Shown here: positions 24,820-34,523 of the stretch, piece by piece
Layout: every line of letters starts with the position of its first letter
Numbering within the stretch: the first letter of the stretch is position 1
DNA from: Ignavibacteriota bacterium
GTDB lineage: Bacteria > Bacteroidota > Ignavibacteria > UBA10030 > BY39
Reading direction: 5' to 3'
Length of the DNA: 64,000 bases
NCBI GenBank assembly: GCA_003327435.1
Contig: QOQV01000013.1
Span: forward strand, 1-64,000
Translations under genes and position numbers: made by a program
Notes under the pieces: model-generated
Seen by the model: the letters and a program-made list of their open reading frames with translations, nothing else
What the model was told of the DNA's origin: nothing
Databases searched by the model: none

Positions 24820-27203
24820 AGCTTATAAAATATTTCAGGCATTTAAATCTTCAAAATAAACTAATATTTTCAATCAGTTCTCTTTTTGTTTTAATATTTA
24901 TAACTTTGTTAGTAATTTTCAGGATTCAGATTTCAAATCAGTTATTTAATTTTGAGAAGGAAACTTTATTATCATTGGGAAATAGTATAGCATCTTCAAG
25001 CCTCAGGTCTTTATATATATATGACTATATAACAATTCAGAGGGATATTAGTAATATATCAGGAATTGGAGATTTAAGTTATGTAATAATTTATGATAGA
25101 AATAATATTCCAGTTGCGTCAACTTATTATTCGGAAAATTATAGAGAATTGCTTGAAAAAGTTCTTGAAGAAAAAAGTGAGTATTCTGAATCTTACAACA
25201 TAAATGAAAAAAGTGTGGTTATAAATAAAATTGAGTATAACTTAAGGGAGTTAACTCTACCTATTAAACATAAAGATCAAATATGGGGAAGTTTAAGATT
25301 GGCTGTTTCTTTAGACAATTTATATTCTTCGATTCGAAATGTTGAATATTTATTAATAGGTATAGGTTTGTTTGTTATAATATTAGTGGTTATGGGTTCA
25401 AGATATTTAACCAGAATAGTTTTTGAACCATTAAATCGTATGATTGATGCAACTGAAAAAATTGCTGGTGGTGATTTGAATGTTAAAGTCGATATTGATG
25501 CAGATGATGAAATAGGAAAACTTGCAAGGTCATTTAATAAAATGGTTGAGGATTTAAGAAATTCTCGAGAAGAAATAGAAAGGTGGGGAAAGGAACTTGA
25601 ACAGAAAGTACACGAAAGAACTATCCAACTTGAAAAATCTGAAAAAGCACTTTTGAATATTTTAATGGATATCAAAGAAGCTAATGAAAAATTAAAAGCT
25701 TCTGAAGAAAAATATAGACGGTTTTTTGAAGATGATTTAACAGGCGATTTTATCGCCACTCCTGATGGGAAACTTTTGGATTGTAATCCCGCATATGCTA
25801 AAATATTCGGTTATGATTCGGTAGAAGAGATAAAGAAAGAAAATACCCATCAGAGATATCCATCTCCTCAGGCAAGAGAAGAATTTTTGAAATTGCTAAA
25901 AGAGAAAAAACAGTTATACAATTACGAAATAGAACTAAGAAAAAAAGATGGCTCACCATTGTATATTATAGAAAATGTTTTTGCTGAATTAAGCGAGAAT
26001 GGTGAAATTAAAACTATCAGAGGTTATTTGTTTGATAATACAGAAAGAAAAAAACTGGAAGAAAAATTATTACATTCTCAAAAAATGGAAGCAATTGGAA
26101 CTCTTGCTGGTGGAATTGCACACGACTTTAACAATGTTATGGGAATTGTATTGGGTGTATTGGATATGATTGGGATGAAGGTTCAATCGAATGAAATACA
26201 AAAATTGTTGGATATGGGAAAGAAAGCAATAGAAAGAGGTGCCGGAGTTGCTAAACAACTACTTTTGTTTGCAAGAGCAGAGAAAGGAAAGTTTTCTGCT
26301 GTTAAATTTTCAACTATTATAAAAGAAGTTGTTAATATATTAAGGCATTCTTTTCCAAAGAATATTGAGATAGAAGTAATTCTTAAAGCTCAGAATGAAA
26401 ATGTTTATGCAGATAGTACCCAACTCCATATGGTTTTACTTAATTTATGTGTAAATTCCAGGGATGCAATGCCAGGTGGGGGCAAATTGACAATCTCAAT
26501 CTATAATGTTTCCGGACAAGAACTCAGTAATAAATTTGTACAGGCAAATAAAGATCAATATGTTGCACTTGAAGTAAAAGATACTGGTATCGGGATGACA
26601 AAAGAAGTGATGGGCAGAATTTTTGATCCCTTCTTTACCACAAAAGAAATAGGAAAAGGTACTGGATTAGGACTTTCTATAATATATGGAATTGTAAATG
26701 CACACAATGCATTCATTGACGTTGAATCTGAACCAGGAAAAGGAACTACATTTAGGGTTTATTTCCCAGCCCTGGAAATAGTTGAAACACAACCACAGGA
26801 TATTACCACCGTTTATAATTTAAAAGGTTCAGAGACAATACTACTTGTTGAAGATGAAGAATTTTTATTATCAACAGTAAAGAATTTATTGCAGGAAGCT
26901 GGCTATACCGTGCTCACAGCATCCAATGGTTATGAAGGTTTGAAGGTTTACATGGATAATTACAAAAATATTGATCTCGTTATCACAGACCTGGGACTAC
27001 CTAAAATGACGGGAGATGAAATGTTTCTCGAAATAAAAAAAATAAATCCAAATGTATTTACCATTATAATGACTGGTTATATACAACTGGAAAAAAGATC
27101 AGAACTTTATAAACTTGGGATAAAAGAGATTCTTTCCAAACCTTTGCACTTTGATCAAATACTTAAAACAGTACGTACAACACTTGATATGGTTAAAAAA
27201 TAG
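24816..27203 (+). CDS. Hybrid sensor histidine kinase
   Basis: The protein of about 795 residues has two membrane helices (about 13-35 and 178-200) flanking an extracytoplasmic sensor region, then HAMP (about 200-253), a coiled coil, PAS (about 290-405), HisKA with the phospho-His in GGIAHDFNNVMGI, HATPase (NLCVNSRDAMPGGG, DTGIGM, GKGTGLGLSI) and a C-terminal receiver (ILLVEDEE, phosphoacceptor in VITDLGLPKMTG, SKPL). The chosen start ATG 24816 overlaps the upstream stop (ATGA); GTG 24804 would add four residues. No partner regulator follows it. Confidence 0.93.
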   Translation: MKLIKYFRHLNLQNKLIFSISSLFVLIFITLLVIFRIQISNQLFNFEKETLLSLGNSIASSSLRSLYIYDYITIQRDISNISGIGDLSYVIIYDRNNIPVASTYYSENYRELLEKVLEEKSEYSESYNINEKSVVINKIEYNLRELTLPIKHKDQIWGSLRLAVSLDNLYSSIRNVEYLLIGIGLFVIILVVMGSRYLTRIVFEPLNRMIDATEKIAGGDLNVKVDIDADDEIGKLARSFNKMVEDLRNSREEIERWGKELEQKVHERTIQLEKSEKALLNILMDIKEANEKLKASEEKYRRFFEDDLTGDFIATPDGKLLDCNPAYAKIFGYDSVEEIKKENTHQRYPSPQAREEFLKLLKEKKQLYNYEIELRKKDGSPLYIIENVFAELSENGEIKTIRGYLFDNTERKKLEEKLLHSQKMEAIGTLAGGIAHDFNNVMGIVLGVLDMIGMKVQSNEIQKLLDMGKKAIERGAGVAKQLLLFARAEKGKFSAVKFSTIIKEVVNILRHSFPKNIEIEVILKAQNENVYADSTQLHMVLLNLCVNSRDAMPGGGKLTISIYNVSGQELSNKFVQANKDQYVALEVKDTGIGMTKEVMGRIFDPFFTTKEIGKGTGLGLSIIYGIVNAHNAFIDVESEPGKGTTFRVYFPALEIVETQPQDITTVYNLKGSETILLVEDEEFLLSTVKNLLQEAGYTVLTASNGYEGLKVYMDNYKNIDLVITDLGLPKMTGDEMFLEIKKINPNVFTIIMTGYIQLEKRSELYKLGIKEILSKPLHFDQILKTVRTTLDMVKK

Positions 27204-27253
27204 CTCCTTATTTCGAGTTTTTCCATAGAGTTATTTTTTATATATTTATTTAA

Positions 27254-29407
27254 ATGAATGAAATTAAACGCATAGCTAAAGGGTTTTTCTGGAACCAGGT
27301 CGGAAGATCACTTGAATATGTTTTAATCTTCCTCCTTTCTATAATAATTGCAAAATTCCTGGGTTCCCAGTTAAACGGAATATATGCATCAATCCTCAGT
27401 CTTGTATTTTTCTTTAGTGCAATATCTTCCTTAGGAATTGAAACCGCAGTAAATTCTACATTTCCAAAATATTTTGGAGCTGAAATATCCAGAGCTGCTT
27501 CTGCAATCAGAAAACTATTATTATTCCGAATATTATCAACAATACTTATCGGTGGCATACTATATATATTTCAAATCTACATTTCTAAAGCACTTAATAT
27601 TTCAGATTATGTAATTGAATATTTTCTTTATGTAATCTGTTTTTATGCTTTGAAAAATATTATATCTCTACTTAATTCTTTTTTGATTTCTTTTTTTAAA
27701 ACCAAAGCTGGATATACAATAGCTGTTGCCATCAGGATTTTTGAAGTTGTAAGTGTCTACTTTCTTATAATTTATGGATATGGGCTAAGAGAAATATTTA
27801 TCTTACTTGTTGTTTCCAATCTTCTTCAATTAATAGCTTTATTTACTTATTTACATAAATCAATTTGGCATAAAAATGCTCAAGAGGTAGAAATAAAAGA
27901 TATTATTTTTCTTGGCATAAAATTCTGGCTTAACTCAATGCTCGAATTTTTGTTCGGTAAGCAAGCAGTGATTCTTATTTTAGGAATTTTCTCTATCGGT
28001 TTTTATGATATCGGTAATTTAGATGTATCTTTCAGTTTTGCCCAGGCAATTAACATTGGACTAACAATTGGTTTATATGGGGTATCTGTTGCCGCATTTT
28101 CAACTATTGAAGAAAAAGGGAAAAAAGTCTTAAGCGAATATTGGATAACAATTAACAGGTTTATATTAATTATATTAATTCCTGCATTTATATTTTTTAT
28201 CATATTTGCAAAAAGCATCGTCCTGACTGTTTATTCTGAACAATATCTGAAAAGCGTTTTATGGTTTCAGATTTTTGCATTTGTATTTATTGTAACAAGA
28301 GTTTTTGGTGGTGGTGTTGCCGCTGATTACTTGCAATCCAGACAAATGGTCCGAGCACTTCTTGTCTCAAGTTTAATCTGCGGAGTCGTAACTGTTGCTT
28401 TAACTCCAATCTTAATTTATTATTTTGGGATTTATGGAGCAGTAGGTGCTCTTGTTATCTCAAATTTACTAATTGCTCTGTTACATTTTCATTTTGTCAG
28501 GAAAGTGTTTGATGCAAAAATTGATGTGAGTTTTACTATAAAAATCTTACTAATAAGTGTAATTTCAGCTTTTGCCGTCGTTCAGTTTAATAGTATTTTA
28601 AATTATTCAAATATTCCTGTTTCTATTGTAACTTATCTTATGTTTGCACTTGTTGTATTTAGAATTATAAAACCGCTTAACTTTCGTGATATTGAAATAA
28701 TAAATAAAATTAATCCTCGTATAGCAAATATCGCAAAGAAATTTGCCTCCGTGTGTATTCCATTAACAGACAGGCAAAAATGGGCATTTAACTGGTTAGA
28801 GGAATCAGAAATTGTTCTTGATATCGGATGTTCAAATACACCTTTGATTAATTATCTTTCTGCAAAGAGTAAAATTGTGATAGGAATTGATAGTGATTTA
28901 CAGGCTTTAAGATCTATCAATAAAGGTAAATTTTATTTGATTTCTGCATCTGCTGAAAATCTTCCAATTGATTCCGAAGTTGTTGATACTGTATTAATGC
29001 TTGATGTGTTAGAACATTTAGATAACGATAAAATGGCATTAGCAGAGGCATGGCGTGTGTTAAAGAAAGATGGTGTGTTGATCTTATCCGTTCCTTATAA
29101 GGGTTTGTTTAAATTTCTTGATCCAGAAAACCTCTCTCGAAAAATAAAAAACAAAAAAAATACAAAGTACCATAAACATTATTCCTACAGGGATCTGAGA
29201 AGATTACTTTTCAGATTGTTCAAAATAGAGAAACTTCACTACGGTGGTTTATTCTTGTATCCAATTACCTTCGGAATTAATAATTTTATGAAGAGACATT
29301 TTGGAATTGACCTGAGTAATTTCTGGAAAAAAATAGGAGACATAGATAATGATATCTCCTGGGGTAGATTAAGTTATAATGTGATTTTAAAAGCAAGAAA
29401 AATATGA
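27254..29407 (+). CDS. Polysaccharide flippase fused to a methyltransferase
   Basis: Residues 1 to about 490 are a MATE/Wzx-type flippase with about 12-14 hydrophobic helices, beginning KRIAKGFFWNQVGRSLEYVL. Residues about 500-717 are a class I SAM methyltransferase: motif I VLDIGCSNTPLINYL (near 521), IGIDSD, then MLDVLEHLDND and AWRVLKKDGVLILSVP. The two parts are usually separate genes in O-antigen or exopolysaccharide clusters. There is no stop or frameshift at the junction. It probably moves and modifies a lipid-linked glycan. The stop overlaps the next glycosyltransferase gene (ATGA). Confidence 0.88.
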   Translation: MNEIKRIAKGFFWNQVGRSLEYVLIFLLSIIIAKFLGSQLNGIYASILSLVFFFSAISSLGIETAVNSTFPKYFGAEISRAASAIRKLLLFRILSTILIGGILYIFQIYISKALNISDYVIEYFLYVICFYALKNIISLLNSFLISFFKTKAGYTIAVAIRIFEVVSVYFLIIYGYGLREIFILLVVSNLLQLIALFTYLHKSIWHKNAQEVEIKDIIFLGIKFWLNSMLEFLFGKQAVILILGIFSIGFYDIGNLDVSFSFAQAINIGLTIGLYGVSVAAFSTIEEKGKKVLSEYWITINRFILIILIPAFIFFIIFAKSIVLTVYSEQYLKSVLWFQIFAFVFIVTRVFGGGVAADYLQSRQMVRALLVSSLICGVVTVALTPILIYYFGIYGAVGALVISNLLIALLHFHFVRKVFDAKIDVSFTIKILLISVISAFAVVQFNSILNYSNIPVSIVTYLMFALVVFRIIKPLNFRDIEIINKINPRIANIAKKFASVCIPLTDRQKWAFNWLEESEIVLDIGCSNTPLINYLSAKSKIVIGIDSDLQALRSINKGKFYLISASAENLPIDSEVVDTVLMLDVLEHLDNDKMALAEAWRVLKKDGVLILSVPYKGLFKFLDPENLSRKIKNKKNTKYHKHYSYRDLRRLLFRLFKIEKLHYGGLFLYPITFGINNFMKRHFGIDLSNFWKKIGDIDNDISWGRLSYNVILKARKI

Positions 29408-30528
29408 AAATATTAATAATTGATAATCTTGCAGTTAAATCGAGCAGAAGAGAAATTTATCGGGAATTGGCAAAGAAAAATGGTGAAGCCATTTCACTGT
29501 TAGTTCCAGATAGCTGGAAAGAACAGGGAATATTAACAAAATATGAAGAAGAAAAAAGTGATTTATTAAAAGTTTATGCCAGTCCATTTTTATTTGGTTA
29601 TCGGCATCAGAGGATTATCTATACAAAATTAAAATCTATTCTTGAACTTGTGCAGCCAGAAGTCGTTTTTATCAGCAGTGAACCAGAAAATTTTAATACA
29701 TACCATCTTGTAAGATTGGTTAATAAATATTTTCAAAATATAAAAATCGTTTGTGCCACCTGGCGAAATATTGATTATCGGTTTAATGCCTATCCTTACA
29801 AATTAGGTTTTTTAAACAAAATCATCGAAAGATACACGATTAAGAAAATAAATTTGTGTGTTGCGCATTCTTATTCGGCTGTTGATATAATGCAACAAAT
29901 TTCCAGTTGGGAAATCGTTTTTGTTCCGCCAGCAATAGATTTGAAAATATTTACTTTTAATCCATTGGGAAGAAAGGATTATGTGGTTGGTTATATTGGA
30001 CGACTTTCAAAAGAAAAGGGTGTTGATATATTAATAAAAGCAATTTCAAAGTTGGATATTACTTGTTTGATAGTTGGAAGAGGTGCAGAAAAAAATTATT
30101 TAAAAAGTTTAGCTTCTGACTTAGGAATTGCAGATAAAATAACCTGGGTTGATGCAGTTCAGTATGAAGAAGTTCCTCTGTATTTAAATCAAATACAGAT
30201 ACTGGTGTTGCCATCACGGACAACAAGAAAGTGGAAGGAACAATTTGGTAGAATATTAATTGAAGCAATGGCAAGTGGTGTTTATGTTATCGGGGCAAAT
30301 TCTGGTGATATTCCAAAAGTCGTGGGTGAATACGGTTTCTTATTCAAAGAAGAAGATGTTGATGAATTGTCAAATTTAATCGAAAGGATAAAAAATAATC
30401 AGGTACCAGATGAACTCCTTTTAAAAGCCAGAAAAATGGTGGAAGAAAATTACAGTATTGAAAAAGCGGTTAATGTAATGTATGAATCTTTTAGAAAACT
30501 TGTACAGAAAAATATGAATTCCTTATGA
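29404..30528 (+). CDS. GT4-family glycosyltransferase
   Basis: 374 residues with two Rossmann-like halves. The donor-binding C-terminal half reads VVGYIGRLSKEKGVDILIKA, then IQILVLPSRTTRKWKEQFGR and ILIEAMASGVYVIGANSGD. The E-x7-E motif of retaining GT4 enzymes is present (EQFGRILIE). It transfers a sugar onto a surface glycan; the donor is unknown. It overlaps both neighbours by four bases. Confidence 0.88.
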   Translation: MKILIIDNLAVKSSRREIYRELAKKNGEAISLLVPDSWKEQGILTKYEEEKSDLLKVYASPFLFGYRHQRIIYTKLKSILELVQPEVVFISSEPENFNTYHLVRLVNKYFQNIKIVCATWRNIDYRFNAYPYKLGFLNKIIERYTIKKINLCVAHSYSAVDIMQQISSWEIVFVPPAIDLKIFTFNPLGRKDYVVGYIGRLSKEKGVDILIKAISKLDITCLIVGRGAEKNYLKSLASDLGIADKITWVDAVQYEEVPLYLNQIQILVLPSRTTRKWKEQFGRILIEAMASGVYVIGANSGDIPKVVGEYGFLFKEEDVDELSNLIERIKNNQVPDELLLKARKMVEENYSIEKAVNVMYESFRKLVQKNMNSL

Positions 30529-31688
30529 AAATAGTATTGGACATAAGTTATTTCCAGGTTAAACGTGCTGGTTATGGTCATCATACAACCGAGCTTTTGA
30601 ATACATTATTAAAATATGATAATGAAAATGAATACACCTTATGGGGTTGGTCATTTGGAATTGATAAAGAAACAATAAATCACATTAATAAAGAAAATAT
30701 CCAAATCAAAATATCGCGAATACCTGGATTTGTCAAAAGATTTTATTTTAACAAATTGAAATTCCCTGATATTAAATTTATCGTAGGAAATTATGATGTT
30801 TTTCATAGTTGTGAACCATTAATGCCTTCAGTAAAAAATAAAAAATCTATCATAACAATTCATGATCTTGCATATCGAAAATATCCGCAATTTTTTGAAT
30901 CAAATGTACTTAAGTGGGATAAAATTATATCTCTTAATGTACATAAAGCTGATGCTATAATTGTACCATCTCAACAAACAAAAATTGATGTTATAAGCAT
31001 TTTTAAAGTACCAGAAGATAAAGTATATGTTTTATATCTACCTGTGAATGAAAAGTTTTATTCTTATCAGGATATTGCATTAATGGAAAAAATAAGGGAA
31101 AAATATAAGCTTTATTTTCCATTCATTTTATTTGTTGGAACAATCGAGCCAAGAAAAAATATTGAGGTTTTAGTTGAGGCATTTGAAAAGTTTCACAATT
31201 CCCAAAAATCTGATTTAGATTTAGTCTTGGTTGGTAAGTTTGGATGGTTATATAAACCAATCATTGAAAGAATTAATAAATCACCAATCAAGAACAGAAT
31301 ACACCTTCTAAATTATGTTCCTTTAGATGATCTTGTGAGGATTTATAAACTTGCAGAGTTTTTGGTCTATCCTTCAATTTATGAAGGTTATGGTGTTCCT
31401 GTTCTGGAAGCGATGGCATCAGGAACAGCTGTTATTACATCAAATTCTTCATCACTTGTTGAAATTGCAGGTGATTCAGCAATGTTTTTTGATCCATCTA
31501 ATTCAGAACAACTTAAAGATCAAATGATTATGCTGAGTAAGGATTCAACTTTGAGAAAGTTCTTAATTGATAAAGGATTAGAAAGAATTAAAATATTTGA
31601 TCGTAAGAAAGCTGCAGAAAATGTTTTAGCTCTCTATAAAAAACTTCTTAGTTTTGATAATAACAAAATCTTTAATACATTTCATTAG
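30525..31688 (+). CDS. GT4-family glycosyltransferase
   Basis: 387 residues. IILVGTIEPRKNIEVLVEAF-type donor site (here FVGTIEPRKNIEVLVEAF), then LAEFLVYPSIYEGYGVPVLE and AMASGTAVITSNSSS. The E-x7-E motif is EGYGVPVLE. It resembles mannosyl- or rhamnosyltransferases of the WbaZ/MtfB kind, though the sugar cannot be named from sequence. Last gene of the glycan module. Confidence 0.88.
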   Translation: MKIVLDISYFQVKRAGYGHHTTELLNTLLKYDNENEYTLWGWSFGIDKETINHINKENIQIKISRIPGFVKRFYFNKLKFPDIKFIVGNYDVFHSCEPLMPSVKNKKSIITIHDLAYRKYPQFFESNVLKWDKIISLNVHKADAIIVPSQQTKIDVISIFKVPEDKVYVLYLPVNEKFYSYQDIALMEKIREKYKLYFPFILFVGTIEPRKNIEVLVEAFEKFHNSQKSDLDLVLVGKFGWLYKPIIERINKSPIKNRIHLLNYVPLDDLVRIYKLAEFLVYPSIYEGYGVPVLEAMASGTAVITSNSSSLVEIAGDSAMFFDPSNSEQLKDQMIMLSKDSTLRKFLIDKGLERIKIFDRKKAAENVLALYKKLLSFDNNKIFNTFH

Positions 31689-31711
31689 ATTCTTAAAAAA
31701 GGATATTAGAA

Positions 31712-32353
31712 ATGGATTTAATTTATCATAAAATAATACAACCACAGGAAAAAAAGGATTCTAAACCACCGTGTCTGATACTTTTACATGGTAGAGGTGC
31801 AGATGAAAACGATTTAATTGGTTTGAGTGATTATTTAGATAAACGTTTTCTAATTTTAAGCTTAAGAGCACCGTTTAAGTGGGAATTCGGTATTGGTTAT
31901 ACCTGGTTTGATATGCAATCAGATTTTTCTCCTGAGAAAAATGATTTAAAACATAGTTTAAAATTATTGAATGAATTTCTGTCGCAGGTAAGCAAACTAT
32001 ATGATGTTGATTCAAGCAGGATATTTATTTTTGGTTTCAGTATGGGGGCAATGATAGGTAATTTATTTTCCACAATTTACCCTGAAAAAGTATTTGCCAA
32101 TATTTCCCATAGTGGTTACTTGCCAGCAGTTTCAGATTTTCAGTATAAAAAAATTCCTAACAAACCTGTATTTGTGGCTCATGGAATTTATGATCCAATT
32201 GTCCCAATTGCATTAGGTAGAGAAACTGAAAAAGTATTGAAAGAACTTGAAGCCAATGTGACATATAAAGAATATCCGATAGAACATCACATTTGCGAAG
32301 AAAGCATAGGTGATATTTCAAAATGGATAACAGATTTGTTGGATAAGCAATGA
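31712..32353 (+). CDS. Carboxylesterase/phospholipase family hydrolase
   Basis: A 213-residue alpha/beta hydrolase. LILLHGRGADENDLIGL is the oxyanion loop, IFIFGFSMGAMIGN holds the nucleophilic Ser, KPVFVAHGIYDPIVPI the Asp, and YPIEHHICEESI the His. It resembles the Est/YpfH type of acyl-esterase. The start of the next gene overlaps its stop (ATGA). Confidence 0.88.
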   Translation: MDLIYHKIIQPQEKKDSKPPCLILLHGRGADENDLIGLSDYLDKRFLILSLRAPFKWEFGIGYTWFDMQSDFSPEKNDLKHSLKLLNEFLSQVSKLYDVDSSRIFIFGFSMGAMIGNLFSTIYPEKVFANISHSGYLPAVSDFQYKKIPNKPVFVAHGIYDPIVPIALGRETEKVLKELEANVTYKEYPIEHHICEESIGDISKWITDLLDKQ

Positions 32354-33036
32354 TACCTTTGCGCGATACAAATCCGAGATACACATTTCCAATTGTAAAC
32401 TATACTCTGATAACAGTTAATGTGTTGGTATTTTTATTTCAAATTTCACTTGGAAAAAACTTTGAAAGTTTTATATATACATTTGGACTGGTGCCATATC
32501 GTTTAACTGAACAAATCCAGTTTTTTGATCTTGGTTTAAGGACATTTTTGCCAGTATTCAGTTCAATGTTTATGCATGGTGGCTGGATGCACCTTATTGG
32601 TAATATGCTTTTTTTGCATATTTTTGGAGATAATGTTGAAGATCGAATTGGACATATTAAATATTTGGCTTTTTATTTACTATCAGGAATTGGTGCAGCA
32701 ATGTCACAATATTTCATAAATCCATATTCGGAAATCCCTATGGTTGGAGCAAGTGGCGCAATTGCTGGAGTTTTAGGAGCTTATATAGTGATGTTCCCGC
32801 GTGCTAAAGTTCTTACACTGGTTCCAATTTTTTATTTTATCCAGTTTGTCGAATTACCTGCTTACATTTTTTTAGGTATCTGGTTTTTTATGCAGATGTT
32901 GAGTGGCGTGATGATGCTCGGTATTGCTAGTGACGCCGGGGGTGTTGCCTGGTGGGCACATATAGGCGGCTTTGTGACTGGTTTATTATTGTTATCCATC
33001 TTCAGGAAAAGAAAAATCTATAGAAGTTATTACTAA
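32350..33036 (+). CDS. Rhomboid intramembrane serine protease
   Basis: 228 residues, about six to seven helices. The catalytic Ser lies in GASGAIAGVLGAYIVMF and the catalytic His in VAWWAHIGGFVTGLL. MHGGWMHLIGNMLFLHIFGD is the family loop L1 motif. It cleaves substrates inside the membrane; the target is unknown. Confidence 0.93.
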   Translation: MIPLRDTNPRYTFPIVNYTLITVNVLVFLFQISLGKNFESFIYTFGLVPYRLTEQIQFFDLGLRTFLPVFSSMFMHGGWMHLIGNMLFLHIFGDNVEDRIGHIKYLAFYLLSGIGAAMSQYFINPYSEIPMVGASGAIAGVLGAYIVMFPRAKVLTLVPIFYFIQFVELPAYIFLGIWFFMQMLSGVMMLGIASDAGGVAWWAHIGGFVTGLLLLSIFRKRKIYRSYY

Positions 33037-33037
33037 A

Positions 33038-34201
33038 ATGAAACCAATAATTGTTGTACATCATCACGAAATTGGGCTAAAGGGGAAAAATAGAAGCTAC
33101 TTTGAAAAACATTTGCTGAGAAATGTTCGATTGGCACTCAGAGATTTATTACCGCAAAACAATATCACAGGCGGTTATGGAAGGTTTATAATATATCTAA
33201 CCGAAAAAAATCAGGAAGAAATTATCGAACGATTGAAAAAAATATTCGGCTTATCGAACATCTGCTTTGGATTCGAGACGGAACAATCGATTGAAAAATT
33301 TATTCAAGTAGCGAAAATACTTTTAAAGGATAAAAGTTTTAATACTATTAAAGTGCATGCTTCAAGAGCAGATAAAAATTTTCCGCTAAATTCTATGCAA
33401 ATTAATTCTGAAGTTGGAAAGTTTTTGTGTGATAGATTTAAAGTAAGAGCCAACCTTTCTCAACCAGATATAACAATTTACATTGAACTGGCAAATAAAT
33501 TAGCTTACATATATCTTTCCAAAATTGAAGGTGCTGGTGGCTTACCTGCCGGAATCAGTGGGAGAGTTGTATCTTTGATTTCAGCAGGATTTGATTCACC
33601 TGTTGCTTCTTATAAGTTGATGAAACGCGGTGCTTATATAATATTTGTCCACTTTCACAGTTATCCTTATGTCTCAAACAGTTCAATTGAACAGGTGCAA
33701 TCAATAGTCAAAAAATTAACTTCATACCAGTTTTATTCAAAACTTTATTTAGTACCTTTCGCAGAATGTCAGAAAGAAATCGTTCTTAAAACTGATCAAA
33801 AGCTTAGAGTAATCCTTTATCGTCGAATGATGATAAGGGTTGCAGAAAAAATTGCTGAAATGGAAAAAGCAAACGCTCTTGTAACTGGGGAGGCACTTGG
33901 ACAGGTAGCATCACAAACACTTCAAAATATTAAAGTCATCGATGCTGTTTCAAATTTACCGATACTTAGACCATTAATTGGTTCAGACAAAGAAGAAATC
34001 ATTAAAGTTGCAAATTTAATTGGAACTTACGAGATTTCTAAAGAACCTTATGATGATTGTTGTTCTTTCTTAAATCCTAAAAACCCAGAAACCTGGGCTG
34101 ATTATAATGAAGTTTTAAATGCAGAAAAAAACTTAAATATTGATGAAATGCTAAAATCTTTAATTGAGAGTTTAGAAAAGAAAGAATTTAAATATCCATA
34201 A
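33038..34201 (+). CDS. thiI: tRNA 4-thiouridine synthase ThiI (no rhodanese domain)
   Basis: 387 residues: a ferredoxin-like/THUMP region (about 1-165), then a PP-loop ATPase with SAGFDSPVASYKLMKRG (about 185) and ALVTGEALGQVASQTLQN. ThiI sulfurates U8 of tRNA and may supply sulfur for thiamine. The C-terminal rhodanese domain of the E. coli enzyme is absent, as in many bacteria; the tail contains an adjacent Cys pair (DDCCSFL) whose function is unknown. Confidence 0.92.
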   Translation: MKPIIVVHHHEIGLKGKNRSYFEKHLLRNVRLALRDLLPQNNITGGYGRFIIYLTEKNQEEIIERLKKIFGLSNICFGFETEQSIEKFIQVAKILLKDKSFNTIKVHASRADKNFPLNSMQINSEVGKFLCDRFKVRANLSQPDITIYIELANKLAYIYLSKIEGAGGLPAGISGRVVSLISAGFDSPVASYKLMKRGAYIIFVHFHSYPYVSNSSIEQVQSIVKKLTSYQFYSKLYLVPFAECQKEIVLKTDQKLRVILYRRMMIRVAEKIAEMEKANALVTGEALGQVASQTLQNIKVIDAVSNLPILRPLIGSDKEEIIKVANLIGTYEISKEPYDDCCSFLNPKNPETWADYNEVLNAEKNLNIDEMLKSLIESLEKKEFKYP

Positions 34202-34211
34202 GGAGAAAAAT

Positions 34212-34523
34212 ATGAACAGGAGGAATTTCAGTAAGCTAATTGGAGCTACAGCATTTCTACCAGCATTTATTCAACCACCATTCAATCTACTTAAATTGGA
34301 TGCAAAGCAAACAAATGGAGAAATAAAGTTTTTACCTGATGAGTTATACGGTAGAAAATTATCAGCTGAAGAAAAAATCTGGCTGGAGAATTTTTATAAA
34401 AATTATGAAAAAAGTAAAGCTGAATTACAAAATATTGAGTTGCCAATTGAACTTCTTCCCGCATTTATTCCTAAGTATCCAATGAAAAGTTCAAGGACGA
34501 AGAAGCAAACAGATGAGGATTGA
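34212..34523 (+). CDS. Small protein with Tat-like leader
   Basis: A 103-residue protein with a twin-arginine start (MNRRNFSKLIGATAFLPAFI), i.e. RR-x-F-x-K followed by a mild hydrophobic stretch. The mature part is helical and charged (AEEKIWLENFYKNYEKSKAEL) and shows no known domain. AAGGAGAAA precedes the ATG. It overlaps the amidase gene by 11 bases, so it may be its exported partner or the separated leader of an exported amidase. Confidence 0.65.
   Translation: MNRRNFSKLIGATAFLPAFIQPPFNLLKLDAKQTNGEIKFLPDELYGRKLSAEEKIWLENFYKNYEKSKAELQNIELPIELLPAFIPKYPMKSSRTKKQTDED

Noticed and set aside
25277-25759. 160-codon leftward ORF opposite the hybrid kinase
   Set aside because: Antisense shadow across the HAMP and coiled-coil region; Ser-rich low-complexity translation.
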